A stretch of 64,000 bases of DNA from positions 1-64,000 of the forward strand of contig CAIXZH010000059.1 in assembly GCA_903923905.1 (NCBI GenBank), in the 5' to 3' direction. Within the stretch, counting starts at the first letter, position 1, and every line of letters begins with the position of its first letter. Source of the DNA: an uncultured Bacteroidia bacterium (GTDB lineage Bacteria; Bacteroidota; Bacteroidia; Bacteroidales; Prolixibacteraceae). Both the position numbers and the translations under genes were made by a program. Below, piece by piece: positions 9,217 to 17,291 of this stretch. The notes below the pieces were generated by a model, which was not told the DNA's origin, did not search any database, and worked only from the letters and a program-made list of their open reading frames with translations.

Positions 9217-10515
9217 CTAGATTTCCATGGCTTTATCAACAAGCTGAGCCAGGAGAATTGAGTTTTTATTTTTCTTCAGAACCGTAAACTCGTAATCCTC
9301 CATGCTGATTTTCTCATTGATATTAGGTATTCGTCCCAATTTAAGGATCAGGTAGCCGGCAAGTGTCTCATAATCCTCATTTACCGTTAAAGGATGCGGC
9401 AGCAATTCATTGATATCGTCCAACGAGGCAGAGGCAAGTACGGTATAAGTCTTCTCTCCCTTTTTCTCCACAAAAGGAATTTCATTATCATATTCATCCT
9501 GAATCTCACCTACCAGCTCTTCGAGGATGTCCTCCATTGTAACAATCCCCTGGGTTCCTCCATATTCGTCAATAACTACGGCAATCTGCTGGTGTTTCGA
9601 CTGGAAATCTTTAAGCAGCTGAGCAATGTACTTTGTTTCCGGGACAATTAATACAGACCGCATAATAGAGGAAATCCTGATTGACTCATTCAAGTGTAAT
9701 TTTATCAGAATATCTTTAAGATAAACAACTCCAACAATATTATCAAGCGATCCGGCGTAGCACGGAATCCGTGAATAGTTCTCCTCGATCAGATGTTCAA
9801 CCATATCCTGTTGAAAATCTTCAACATCAATAGCCACCACCTGTGTTCTGGGAATCATGATTTGTTTGGCAATACGTTCCGAGAATTCAAAGGCATTTTT
9901 AATGATATCATAATCAGCCTGTTCAATTTCGCCGCTTTCTTTCCCCTGCTTAACCAGGTATTTTAGCTCATCACTGCTGTGAACATCCTGTCCCTGAATT
10001 GTCGAAATGCCTATAGTTCTAAGCACTAAATTTGCTGTGCCGTTTAACAGAAAGATAAAGGGTCGAAAAATAAAAAAGAAGAATTGGAGTGGTAAGGCAA
10101 CAACAAGAATGGTGCGTTGTGAACTCTGAATTGCAAGGGATTTAGGTGCAAGTTCACCAAATACGATATGCAATATGGTAATAATAAGAAAAGCAACAGG
10201 CAGTGCAATATGATGTGCCAAATCAGGATCCATTTGGACTCCGACAAAAGACATTAAATCAAGGAGGATTTTAGCTACAACAGGTTCACCAATCCAACCA
10301 AGACCAAGACTTGCCAGTGTGATTCCAAGCTGAGTAGCAGCGAGATACCTGTCAAGCCTGGAAACAATACGTTTGGCAACGGCTGCAAAATAGCTTCCAC
10401 TCTGAACCTTTAGTTCAAGTTGTGAAGCCCTTACCTTTACAATGGCAAATTCAGCAGCCACAAAGAATCCGTTGAAGAATACCAGGATTAAAGTAATCAG
10501 TATGTCTGTGAACAT
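9217..10515 (-). CDS. CNNM/CorC hemolysin-family membrane protein with CBS domains
   Basis: The 432 residues divide into a CNNM (DUF21) membrane domain with about four hydrophobic helices (1-190), a pair of CBS domains (about 205-330, with MIPRTQVVAIDV and DEYGGTQGIVTMEDILEELVGEI), and a CorC_HlyC domain at the C terminus. This family is linked to magnesium or cobalt efflux and divalent-cation homeostasis; the older name hemolysin is historical. CBS domains usually sense adenine nucleotides. A TAnnTTTG promoter lies just upstream, so the gene is probably transcribed on its own. Confidence 0.92.
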   Translation of the reverse strand: MFTDILITLILVFFNGFFVAAEFAIVKVRASQLELKVQSGSYFAAVAKRIVSRLDRYLAATQLGITLASLGLGWIGEPVVAKILLDLMSFVGVQMDPDLAHHIALPVAFLIITILHIVFGELAPKSLAIQSSQRTILVVALPLQFFFFIFRPFIFLLNGTANLVLRTIGISTIQGQDVHSSDELKYLVKQGKESGEIEQADYDIIKNAFEFSERIAKQIMIPRTQVVAIDVEDFQQDMVEHLIEENYSRIPCYAGSLDNIVGVVYLKDILIKLHLNESIRISSIMRSVLIVPETKYIAQLLKDFQSKHQQIAVVIDEYGGTQGIVTMEDILEELVGEIQDEYDNEIPFVEKKGEKTYTVLASASLDDINELLPHPLTVNEDYETLAGYLILKLGRIPNINEKISMEDYEFTVLKKNKNSILLAQLVDKAMEI

Positions 10516-10538
10516 CCGAATTAGATTAGACTAAGCCA

Positions 10539-10546
10539 CAAAGATA
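10539..10546 (-). promoter_or_regulatory. Putative -7 element (TATCTTTG) of the CNNM/CBS gene
   Basis: TATCTTTG on the minus strand is an excellent match to TAnnTTTG, 24 bp before the start codon, in the 47-bp gap after the DUF2721 gene. No clear -33 TTG was found. Confidence 0.5.
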
Positions 10547-10562
10547 ACTATTTTGAAGATGA

Positions 10563-10970
10563 TTATGTCCTCCCGTTTATTTCCATATCCCCCAAATGCA
10601 GGTTGAGGGCATGAACCGATATTTGGATCTCAAGAATAGAAAGTCCTAATGATGCAATAAGCAATAAGAGCGCAATGCCAAACATCCATACAGCAAGTAC
10701 CTGACTGCCAATAAAAATCAAAAACATAGTTAAAACACAAAGGAAGAGGCTGGTCACTCCCAAAATCTGCATATATTTGGTCAAATAAAGTCGCTTTCTA
10801 AGATTCGCAATCTGCCCAAGCAGAACATCGTCGGGTTTAACTTTGAACTTTTCGTGGAGCGTACGAATAAGATTGGCATAGCTCAGAAAGCGATTGGTAT
10901 AGGCAAGCATAATCAATGAAATTGCCGAAAACAGCAACGCCGGAGTCGTAAGGGTGATTTCGTCATGCAT
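10563..10970 (-). CDS. DUF2721 family membrane protein
   Basis: This small membrane protein of 135 residues has an N-terminal hydrophobic segment (LTTPALLFSAISLIMLAYTN), a charged loop with NLRKRLYLTKY, and two further hydrophobic helices (about 68-112), matching the DUF2721 pattern. The function is unknown. It starts 16 bp after the stop of the upstream isomerase-like gene on the same strand, so the two are probably cotranscribed. Confidence 0.8.
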   Translation of the reverse strand: MHDEITLTTPALLFSAISLIMLAYTNRFLSYANLIRTLHEKFKVKPDDVLLGQIANLRKRLYLTKYMQILGVTSLFLCVLTMFLIFIGSQVLAVWMFGIALLLLIASLGLSILEIQISVHALNLHLGDMEINGRT

Positions 10971-10986
10971 AACGGATCAATTAAAA

Positions 10987-11853
10987 TTATACATCGCAAA
11001 TCAGAACCGATTTGCGCAGGGAATCCAATTTATTGGCTTGTGTGGGGACAAACTCTTGTCCTACAAATCCTTTGTATCCGGAATCCACCAGTGCCTTCAT
11101 GATCGCGGGATAATGAAGTTCCTGGGTTTCGTCCAGTTCGTGTCTTCCCGGCACACCGCCCGTATGAACATGTCCGATATAACGGATGTTCTTTTTAATC
11201 GTATCTACAATATTCCCCTCCATAATTTGCATATGGTAAATATCGTAAAGAAGTTTCAGCCTTTGAGATCCCACCATTTCACAAAGAGCAACACCCCAGG
11301 AAGTTTTATCACACTGATAATCAGTATGCCCATAACTATTCAGCAATTCCATAATGATGGTGACTCCATGTTTTTCGGCCAAAGGCATGAGTTTTCGAAG
11401 ACCAATGGCACAATTGACCATCCCAACATTGTCGTTTTGTCCTTCACGGTTTCCGGAAAAGCAGATCAGATTAGGAACCCCGGCTTCGGCGGCAATTGGG
11501 ATCATCCGCTCAAAATCGGAGATCAGTTTTTCATGGTTGGCTATATGGTTAAATCCCTTAGGAATTCCGTAATCAGTAGCATAACCTACAGCGCATTTTA
11601 ATCCGTATTTTTTTACGATGGCCCAATCTTTCTCCCACAATAATTCGACCGATTCGAGCCCCATCTCAGCGCAGGCTTTGGCCAGATCATCCAGTGGAAT
11701 ATCTCCGTAACACCATTGACTAACAGAGTGATGAATATTCCCTTTTAGTTTCAGACTTCCGGTTGCAGATTCTGCAAAAACAGTTGAAGCGGGAAAGCCT
11801 GCTGCTGCAACAGCCACCCCTGCCGTACTTCCAATCATTTGTCTTCGGTTCAT
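10987..11853 (-). CDS. Hydroxypyruvate isomerase-like TIM-barrel protein with Tat-type signal
   Basis: The protein belongs to the xylose-isomerase-like TIM-barrel superfamily, nearest to hydroxypyruvate isomerases. Blocks visible are SVSQWCYGDIPLDDLAKAC, TIIMELLNSYGHTDYQ, LLYDIYHMQIMEGN and HVHTGGVPGRHELD, the last containing likely metal or substrate ligands. The N terminus MNRRQMIGSTAGVAVAAAGFPA is a Tat or lipoprotein-type export signal. I chose the ATG that begins with MNRRQ because it puts the twin-arginine-like signal at the start; a TTG-led extension of nine residues is possible. Secreted homologues are common in Bacteroidota sugar catabolism, but the true substrate is unknown. Confidence 0.85.
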   Translation of the reverse strand: MNRRQMIGSTAGVAVAAAGFPASTVFAESATGSLKLKGNIHHSVSQWCYGDIPLDDLAKACAEMGLESVELLWEKDWAIVKKYGLKCAVGYATDYGIPKGFNHIANHEKLISDFERMIPIAAEAGVPNLICFSGNREGQNDNVGMVNCAIGLRKLMPLAEKHGVTIIMELLNSYGHTDYQCDKTSWGVALCEMVGSQRLKLLYDIYHMQIMEGNIVDTIKKNIRYIGHVHTGGVPGRHELDETQELHYPAIMKALVDSGYKGFVGQEFVPTQANKLDSLRKSVLICDV

Positions 11854-11900
11854 AACTATGGATATCAATTTATAACTCATTCAATACTGTTTATTATTGT

Positions 11901-11923
11901 CGGCTGGCAATTAGCGGCTGGCA
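11901..11923. repeat. Short direct repeat CGGCTGGCA
   Basis: CGGCTGGCA occurs twice with a 5-bp spacer in the gap before the isomerase-like gene. Similar CTGGC/GGCAG strings occur near 12012 and 14346. They resemble the low-complexity intergenic repeats of Bacteroidota; no function is evident. Confidence 0.3.
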
Positions 11924-12089
11924 AAAATTCCGGATCCGATAGAAATAACACAGAACCCTGAAAGCCATTGCAAAAATGACTAATCTGATTTAAATTGACA
12001 AATATACTCTCCAGCGGCCAGAAGTTAACAGCTCCCAAAACTTCGGAACTAAATATAACTAATTCCTGATTAATCTATAAACCATATTT

Positions 12090-13040
12090 TCAGAACCGCA
12101 CAAGAACTGCACCGGCAGAATACCCACCACCAAAAACGGTTAATCCGACCAATGAATCGGAAGGAATTTTGGCCAAATTCTGCGACAGACAGATACCCGT
12201 ACTAGCGCATCCGGTATTTCCAAGTTCCTCAATATTGGTTAACACTATTTTAGGAGGTATATTTAATTGTTTAATCAAATTGGCGATAATCCGGTGATTG
12301 GCCTGGTGGGGAATAATAAAATCCAGATCATCAACCGTAAGGTTACAGTTTTCAAGCGTAGTCTCCAGTGCAACTCGCATAAAATTACAGGCATGCATAA
12401 AAACATCCCTGCCGTCAGGCATTTGAAGCCCTCCTTCGCCCGGACGAAGGAAAACTGCTTCCGGGCCTTTCCCGATATGACCAAGTCCTCGGGTAAAAAT
12501 ATTCAGTATTTCGCCTGGTTTAGCGCCTAAAGGTTCATCCGAAATAAATAAAGCTGTTGCTCCGTCTCCCCAAAGATGGCCACTCTTTTCACAATTCTCA
12601 TCGCTGTACATAGTGTTGTGTTCAGCTGCAATAATCAGAGCACGGGTGGCTTTACCCATCGCAAAATAACCTTCAACAATCTCCATCGCATTGACCAGGG
12701 AAGAGCATGCAGATGATACGTAAAGTACCTGGGCCTCGGGAATTCCAAACTCGCGTTGTACGGTGTGACCTATGGTGGCAACAGTATCATAAGGAGTATA
12801 GGACGCCCCTATAATTAAATCAACTTCCTTGATGTCAAAAGGCAACGTTTTAAGAGCCCGTGACACTGCCTCAATGGCCATGGTGTTGGCATTCTCGTTT
12901 TTACCCGCCTTTGATCGTGTCCGGATACCTGTCCGGTCAAAGATCCATTCGTCATCCAATCCATTCAGATTTTTGAAATATTCATTTGGAACCCGTTGCT
13001 CCGGAATATAATGCGAAATCGTGTTTATAAACATTCTCAT
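12090..13040 (-). CDS. 3-oxoacyl-ACP synthase III (FabH-like ketoacyl synthase)
   Basis: The 316 residues form a thiolase-fold KAS III enzyme with the complete triad: Cys112 in SSACSSLV, His245 in IIPHQANHR, and Asn275 in EELGNTGCASTG. KAS III enzymes condense an acyl-CoA with malonyl-ACP to start fatty acid synthesis, or do related decarboxylative condensations. The gene lies 25 bp downstream of a TetR regulator on the same strand, which points to a regulated, specialised enzyme rather than the housekeeping fabH. The lack of other fab genes nearby supports this, though it is inference. Confidence 0.92.
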   Translation of the reverse strand: MRMFINTISHYIPEQRVPNEYFKNLNGLDDEWIFDRTGIRTRSKAGKNENANTMAIEAVSRALKTLPFDIKEVDLIIGASYTPYDTVATIGHTVQREFGIPEAQVLYVSSACSSLVNAMEIVEGYFAMGKATRALIIAAEHNTMYSDENCEKSGHLWGDGATALFISDEPLGAKPGEILNIFTRGLGHIGKGPEAVFLRPGEGGLQMPDGRDVFMHACNFMRVALETTLENCNLTVDDLDFIIPHQANHRIIANLIKQLNIPPKIVLTNIEELGNTGCASTGICLSQNLAKIPSDSLVGLTVFGGGYSAGAVLVRF

Positions 13041-13065
13041 ATCAGATAATCAAATTTTCAATTAA

Positions 13066-13644
13066 TTAAGCGGAGGCTTTAATGCCCCGGAATAGAATCT
13101 TTTGCCAAAGCTCAAGCTTTCCCCGGCAGGATTTTCCGAAATTGTCCAGAATAAATTGCGATTCAAGGCCCTTTAATGTAGTAAGTGTAAGTATCGCTGT
13201 GTTCTCAAAATCTTCGATCAGGAATACCCCTGACAGAGTCCCTTCTTTTAGGATTGAGGCCAGGCAATCCTTTTCATGAGTATCGACCTCTTTTCGAAAG
13301 ATTTCAATCCGCTCACTTCCTTTGAGAAATTCGAGTTTTAGTAAATGGTTTTTTTGGATCAGGTATTGGATAGCATTCATGTGTGCAGTCATGAACCGGA
13401 TGATCTTTTTTTCGGGGGATATTTTCATGGTGGCGACCCCGCTCAGTTGCCGGATTATGTTTTCTTTTTCCCTTTTAATCACTTCGTCCAAAAGCTCTTC
13501 CCTTGTTTTAAAATAAGTATAGATTGTTCTTCTTCCCAGACCGGCAGCCCTGGCTACGGCCTCCATGGTGGTGTTGATGGCCCCTTTATGGGCAAAAACA
13601 ATCCTGGCTACACTAAGAATTCTATGACGAGTGGAATCTCTCAA
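13066..13644 (-). CDS. TetR/AcrR family transcriptional regulator
   Basis: The N-terminal helix-turn-helix is typical of TetR (ILSVARIVFAHKGAINTTMEAVARAAG, then RRTIYTYFKTREEL); the C-terminal ligand-binding domain is divergent. No ATG is available near the N terminus. The best start is the TTG that gives MRDSTRHRIL; another TTG six codons upstream overlaps the putative promoter and operator. The gene lies directly before a FabH-like gene, so the ligand may be an acyl-CoA or a related compound (inference). An inverted repeat overlapping its promoter suggests autoregulation. Confidence 0.87.
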   Translation of the reverse strand: MRDSTRHRILSVARIVFAHKGAINTTMEAVARAAGLGRRTIYTYFKTREELLDEVIKREKENIIRQLSGVATMKISPEKKIIRFMTAHMNAIQYLIQKNHLLKLEFLKGSERIEIFRKEVDTHEKDCLASILKEGTLSGVFLIEDFENTAILTLTTLKGLESQFILDNFGKSCRGKLELWQKILFRGIKASA

Positions 13645-13653
13645 AATAAATAA

Positions 13654-13682
13654 TTTGCACAAAATTAGACTTCGTGTGCAAA
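13654..13682. promoter_or_regulatory. Putative TetR operator overlapping the TetR-fabH promoter
   Basis: The inverted repeat TTTGCACA-N13-TGTGCAAA lies just upstream of the TetR gene. On the minus strand a -7 box TAATTTTG (13667 to 13660) falls in its spacer and one arm. An operator here would block the operon promoter, the usual arrangement for an autoregulated TetR gene. Confidence 0.55.
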
Positions 13683-13713
13683 AATAACCCTTTTTTCATA
13701 CCCTCCGGGAATT

Positions 13714-14265
13714 TTATAATTTGTTAACGTTTAACAACCGGAACCACCATTCCTTATCTCTCCATTCTCTCTTTATCCCTTCGTTGAATTTAATATCCTC
13801 TACGGTAAATTGGACAAGACTTACATCGTCAACCAGGGATTCAGCATACCCCGACTGAGTTTCATGAACTCCAACGGCATGTAGTTTTACTTCCCCCCCT
13901 GTGTCAGCCAATTTAGCCGCCATGATCATTTGGCTAATTACAAATGAAAATAACAACGAATATCCCTCTGCAGAGGGAGAAACGGGTATTTCTGCAACCC
14001 TGGTATTGATCCGGTATATGCCATCCTTTACCTCATCGGATTCCATATTCCAAAGGGCAAATGCATGATCAAAGCTGGAAATAAACTCTTTGATGTTGTT
14101 TAGCAGAACCGGATCAATGATCACTAAGTTATTAGGTGACCGATCAGGCTTCAAAAAAACCTCCACCTCATAGGAGTGTCCGTGGATATTTTCGCGGCAG
14201 CGTTGTGAAGTGCAGTTGCGAACGATGTGGGCTCCTTCGAATCTGAATTTTTTCCTGATGATCAT
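13714..14265 (-). CDS. queD: 6-pyruvoyl tetrahydropterin synthase / QueD-like 6-carboxytetrahydropterin synthase
   Basis: The zinc ligands are visible as His13 (FEGAHIVRN) and His28/His30 (NIHGHSYEVEV), with Cys23 as the likely catalytic nucleophile and a SSFDHAFALW block. In bacteria this family usually converts dihydroneopterin triphosphate to 6-carboxytetrahydropterin for queuosine. At 183 residues it is longer than the usual 120-140 residue QueD, with insertions around residues 75-110, so a biopterin-type role cannot be excluded. No other queuosine genes lie in the window. Confidence 0.87.
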   Translation of the reverse strand: MIIRKKFRFEGAHIVRNCTSQRCRENIHGHSYEVEVFLKPDRSPNNLVIIDPVLLNNIKEFISSFDHAFALWNMESDEVKDGIYRINTRVAEIPVSPSAEGYSLLFSFVISQMIMAAKLADTGGEVKLHAVGVHETQSGYAESLVDDVSLVQFTVEDIKFNEGIKREWRDKEWWFRLLNVNKL

Positions 14266-14319
14266 TCTCTCTAAAAATTATGCTGCGAAATTAGAAAAGA
14301 TAAGGCACAAAAAACTGAT

Positions 14320-14329
14320 TCCGGTAGGA
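14320..14329. repeat. Degenerate copy of the GTCCGGTAGGAC intergenic palindrome
   Basis: TCCGGTAGGA matches the core of the palindrome at 9098-9109, and both are followed by a similar AT-rich start (CATT or TATT). This is weak evidence of a dispersed repeat family. Confidence 0.3.
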
Positions 14330-14469
14330 TATTGAGAACTGATTCTGGCAGTCGGTAACTGGCTACTCTTAACCTCTGACTGAAAAATTAGCTTTATGCC
14401 AATTCTTATATTTCCATAAGGAGTTTTTTTATGGCAAGATGCAAACTCTGCCTTGTCAGCAGCCAGTAC

Positions 14470-14988
14470 CTACTTTGTCGCTTCCTGCTTTTTTATTTCG
14501 CCGTAGTATGAGATTGAGCTGCGATCGTTACTGGTGATCGTGAGTGTTGCACTACCCTCAGGACTTACCAACAGATTTAGTTGAAAATAATCCCGACCAC
14601 CAGAAACAGCTGTATTTATTTCATAACCTTTCCCTTTTTTGCGGGTCCCCATTTTGAATTCTTTGGGCTTACCCTCAAACTTTATTCCTCCATCGCCTCC
14701 ATAATCAGCGCGATAGGCCCGGCCAAAAAAAGGCATATAACTCTCAATTCTATCGGGATGAAATTTTAAGTAATTTGGATTTGTGGTCAGATCAATCGAT
14801 CCACCTCTTTGAGGAAGGGCCCTCGAAGCGATAAAAACAAATTCTCTGGAATTCAACAGCATTTCGGTCTGATGCTCTCTCTCCAATATTACTTTTTCTC
14901 GTTGAACCTTTCTGGGACTATCCTGGGCAAAACCCGACCCAAGAACAAAAATCATCATTAATGCATTGAAAATTGTTTTTGTTTTCAT
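14470..14988 (-). CDS. DUF4251 domain-containing exported protein
   Basis: This protein of 172 residues has a signal peptide (about 1-21, ending GSGFAQ) and a DUF4251 domain typical of Bacteroidota, with SIDLTTNPNYLKFHPDRIESYMPFFGRAYRADYGGDGGIKF as its core stretch in shorter segments. The family is periplasmic or cell-surface and has no assigned function. It stands alone between queD and the sulfatase gene. Confidence 0.85.
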   Translation of the reverse strand: MKTKTIFNALMMIFVLGSGFAQDSPRKVQREKVILEREHQTEMLLNSREFVFIASRALPQRGGSIDLTTNPNYLKFHPDRIESYMPFFGRAYRADYGGDGGIKFEGKPKEFKMGTRKKGKGYEINTAVSGGRDYFQLNLLVSPEGSATLTITSNDRSSISYYGEIKKQEATK

Positions 14989-15136
14989 GAAATTGTAAAA
15001 TTTGATTTACAACCTAATGGATACAATTTCAGTGCCAGAGATCATTAAAAAGAGTTAAAATTCAAGTACCCGGATTGGTTCGGCCCTATGATCCACCACC
15101 GCAGACCGGCACCGTAAAATCAAATTTCCTGGTTCC

Positions 15137-17083
15137 CTATCTGTTATCAATGACTAATCGATCCTGAACCATCCGGTTGTTAAATTGCTGTACAACTGCC
15201 TTAAACAAATTTTGCTCATTCTCATAATTAGTGTGTCCCAACAGGTTTTGCAGCAAATAAGGATCTTTTTTGCGGTTGAAAATAGCTGTAAGCTTATTCT
15301 CGGTAAAATAAAAGGCAAGATCTCCATACAAAAACTGGTAGGAATCCTCGAGGTAATTGATCACAAATCGCTGTGCTGATGGATTAAAGAGGTCATTCCC
15401 AAAAGCAACAAAGGGTTTCGGATAATTTAGGTATCCCAGAATTGTAGGCATGATATCGATTTGCTGTGCCAAAGAATCGTCCTTACCCTGCAGACTGCCA
15501 TCCCCTTTATAAAATATCAGTGGTGCTGCAAAATAATTAGCCGCAGTTTTATATTCCTTAAAATCAGATTCAGAACAATGGTCTGAGGTAATTACAAAGA
15601 GGGTATTTTTGAACCAGGACATCTTTGAGGCTTTTTCAAAGAACTTTTTCAAAGCCATATCGGTATATCGGATACATTTTTGAAGCGGAATATGCCCCTC
15701 AGGGAACTGTTTCTTATATTGTTCCGGGACTTTGAACGGATGGTGGGATGATACGGAAAAGATCGTTGTAAAGAACGGCTCCTTCATCTGGTTCATTTGG
15801 CTGGCAAAGAACTGGAAAAAAGGTTCATCCCAGATTCCCCATACACCGTCAAATCCACTATTATCAGCATATTCATTTTTCCCGACATAGCGTTGGAAAC
15901 CGGCTATTTTAGCAAAGGCATCAAAGCCCATTGAGCCGTTTGGAGCGCCATGGAAGAAGGCGGTCTGATAACCTTCCTTGGCTAACAAACCAGCAAGGCT
16001 GTTGATCCGGTTCCCTGATCGTTCCGAGATCACATAGGGGACAACCAGTGCCGGAATACTTGCGGTTATCGAAGGGATTGCATCAATCGATTTCCGCCCG
16101 TTTGCAAATGCATTAGTAAACACAAAGCTTTTACTGATCAGTGAATCAACAAATGGCGTATACCCCTTGTACTGCCCGTTATCAAGATTTTTATTTAGCG
16201 ACCCCACAAACTCACGACTGAAACTTTCAATAATAATAACAACAACATTATTATATTTCTGGGGTTCAACAGGTTTAGGAATCCTCACAGGAGAATAGAT
16301 CTGCTCCAACTCATTCTCGGAAGTAAAAAAGTGCCTGACTTCAAAAGCTTTCTTACCCCAGGTCCTCAGGATACAGAATGGTGTATTCTGGACTAATGCC
16401 ATCTCCTGTGTTGAGTTAACGTACTTCCCTGCATTATTCATACTGATCGGTCTGGTGCTTGGCATATAACCTCCACGCATCCCTATAACACTGAGGCCGG
16501 AAACCAAAATTAAGGCAACCACCGATGAAACCAAATATCTCCAACCCTTTCCCTCAAATACCGGAACCGGATTAAAAAAGGAGTAAAGCCGCTCAAGTAC
16601 ATAAAGGGTTAGCAGCCAAATCACCGCAATGTACCAGAAGTCATAAAAGAACCTAAAGATCAACCTGAAATTCCCGTCATCATATCCCACAATATCAAAA
16701 ACACTTGCGGTAGTTCTCTTTAAAATAAAGCGATAATAGATGATATCAATGTGGTTAAATGCAAGTCCAATGCCATTTATAACTATAAATACCCATTTCA
16801 GGAAGCGCCGGTAATTAATACTAAATTTGAAAGGAAGCGGAATCAGGTAGAACAAAAAATAGATTGCGTTCAGATACAGTACAGCACTGGTATCGAACAT
16901 TACTCCACCCCTCATAATCTGAACAAAAGAGGAGAAATCGACCTGTGGAAACATCGAACGATTAAACAGGTAAAAAAGGATCCGTCCAAATGAATATAGG
17001 AACATAATGAGGACAAACCGGTAAATCAGAACAAGATATTCGTTGGCCGGAGTTTTTTTCTGCAAAATCGTAGACAGTTTCAT
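15137..17083 (-). CDS. LTA synthase family membrane sulfatase/phosphoglycerol transferase
   Basis: The N-terminal third holds about five transmembrane helices (to about residue 205). The rest is an extracytoplasmic alkaline-phosphatase-like domain with VVIIIESFSREF (metal ligand), NGRKSIDAIPS (likely nucleophile region) and ITSDHCSES (metal ligands), followed by a final HTNYEN segment. The length, 648 residues, is normal for the family. In Gram-negative bacteria such proteins transfer phosphoglycerol or phosphoethanolamine-type groups to envelope glycans; the acceptor here is unknown. A TAnnTTTG box (17105-17112, minus strand) lies just upstream. Confidence 0.9.
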   Translation of the reverse strand: MKLSTILQKKTPANEYLVLIYRFVLIMFLYSFGRILFYLFNRSMFPQVDFSSFVQIMRGGVMFDTSAVLYLNAIYFLFYLIPLPFKFSINYRRFLKWVFIVINGIGLAFNHIDIIYYRFILKRTTASVFDIVGYDDGNFRLIFRFFYDFWYIAVIWLLTLYVLERLYSFFNPVPVFEGKGWRYLVSSVVALILVSGLSVIGMRGGYMPSTRPISMNNAGKYVNSTQEMALVQNTPFCILRTWGKKAFEVRHFFTSENELEQIYSPVRIPKPVEPQKYNNVVVIIIESFSREFVGSLNKNLDNGQYKGYTPFVDSLISKSFVFTNAFANGRKSIDAIPSITASIPALVVPYVISERSGNRINSLAGLLAKEGYQTAFFHGAPNGSMGFDAFAKIAGFQRYVGKNEYADNSGFDGVWGIWDEPFFQFFASQMNQMKEPFFTTIFSVSSHHPFKVPEQYKKQFPEGHIPLQKCIRYTDMALKKFFEKASKMSWFKNTLFVITSDHCSESDFKEYKTAANYFAAPLIFYKGDGSLQGKDDSLAQQIDIMPTILGYLNYPKPFVAFGNDLFNPSAQRFVINYLEDSYQFLYGDLAFYFTENKLTAIFNRKKDPYLLQNLLGHTNYENEQNLFKAVVQQFNNRMVQDRLVIDNR

Positions 17084-17104
17084 TTAGAGAATAATTTAGG
17101 ATGA

Positions 17105-17112
17105 CAAATTTA
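17105..17112 (-). promoter_or_regulatory. Putative -7 element (TAAATTTG) of the LTA synthase-like gene
   Basis: TAAATTTG on the minus strand matches TAnnTTTG and lies 21 bp before the start codon. A -33 TTG was not obvious. Confidence 0.4.
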
Positions 17113-17199
17113 ACAGCTTATTTGGGATAAATATCAGATTTAACATTCATTAAGGGAGGAATGTCTGGAATATAATGTTTTTTGGAAAGCATGATTCAA

Positions 17200-17230
17200 A
17201 ACCTGACAGGTTGTTGAAGCCTGTCAGGTT
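17200..17230. repeat. Hairpin AACCTGACAGG / CCTGTCAGGTT
   Basis: This perfect 11-bp inverted repeat with a 9-nt loop sits downstream of the PEPCK terminator. It lacks a T tract of its own in the direction of PEPCK transcription (only TTTTG follows). It resembles dispersed CCTGTCAGGTT palindromes found between Bacteroidota genes. Confidence 0.5.
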
Positions 17231-17234
17231 TAAT

Positions 17235-17270
17235 CTAAAAAGAAACCGCCCCAAAGTTGGAGCGGTTTTC
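17235..17270 (-). terminator. Rho-independent terminator of pckG
   Basis: On the minus strand AAACCGC-TCC ... GG-GCGGTTT forms a stem followed by a T-rich tract (TTTCTTTTT), about 22 bp after the PEPCK stop codon. Confidence 0.75.
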
Positions 17271-17291
17271 AGATTTTAAAGGAGGTGTTAA

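Noticed and set aside
10954-11601. Plus-strand frame of 215 codons opposite the isomerase-like gene
   Set aside because: It is antisense to a well-supported TIM-barrel gene, has no family resemblance and lacks a ribosome binding site.
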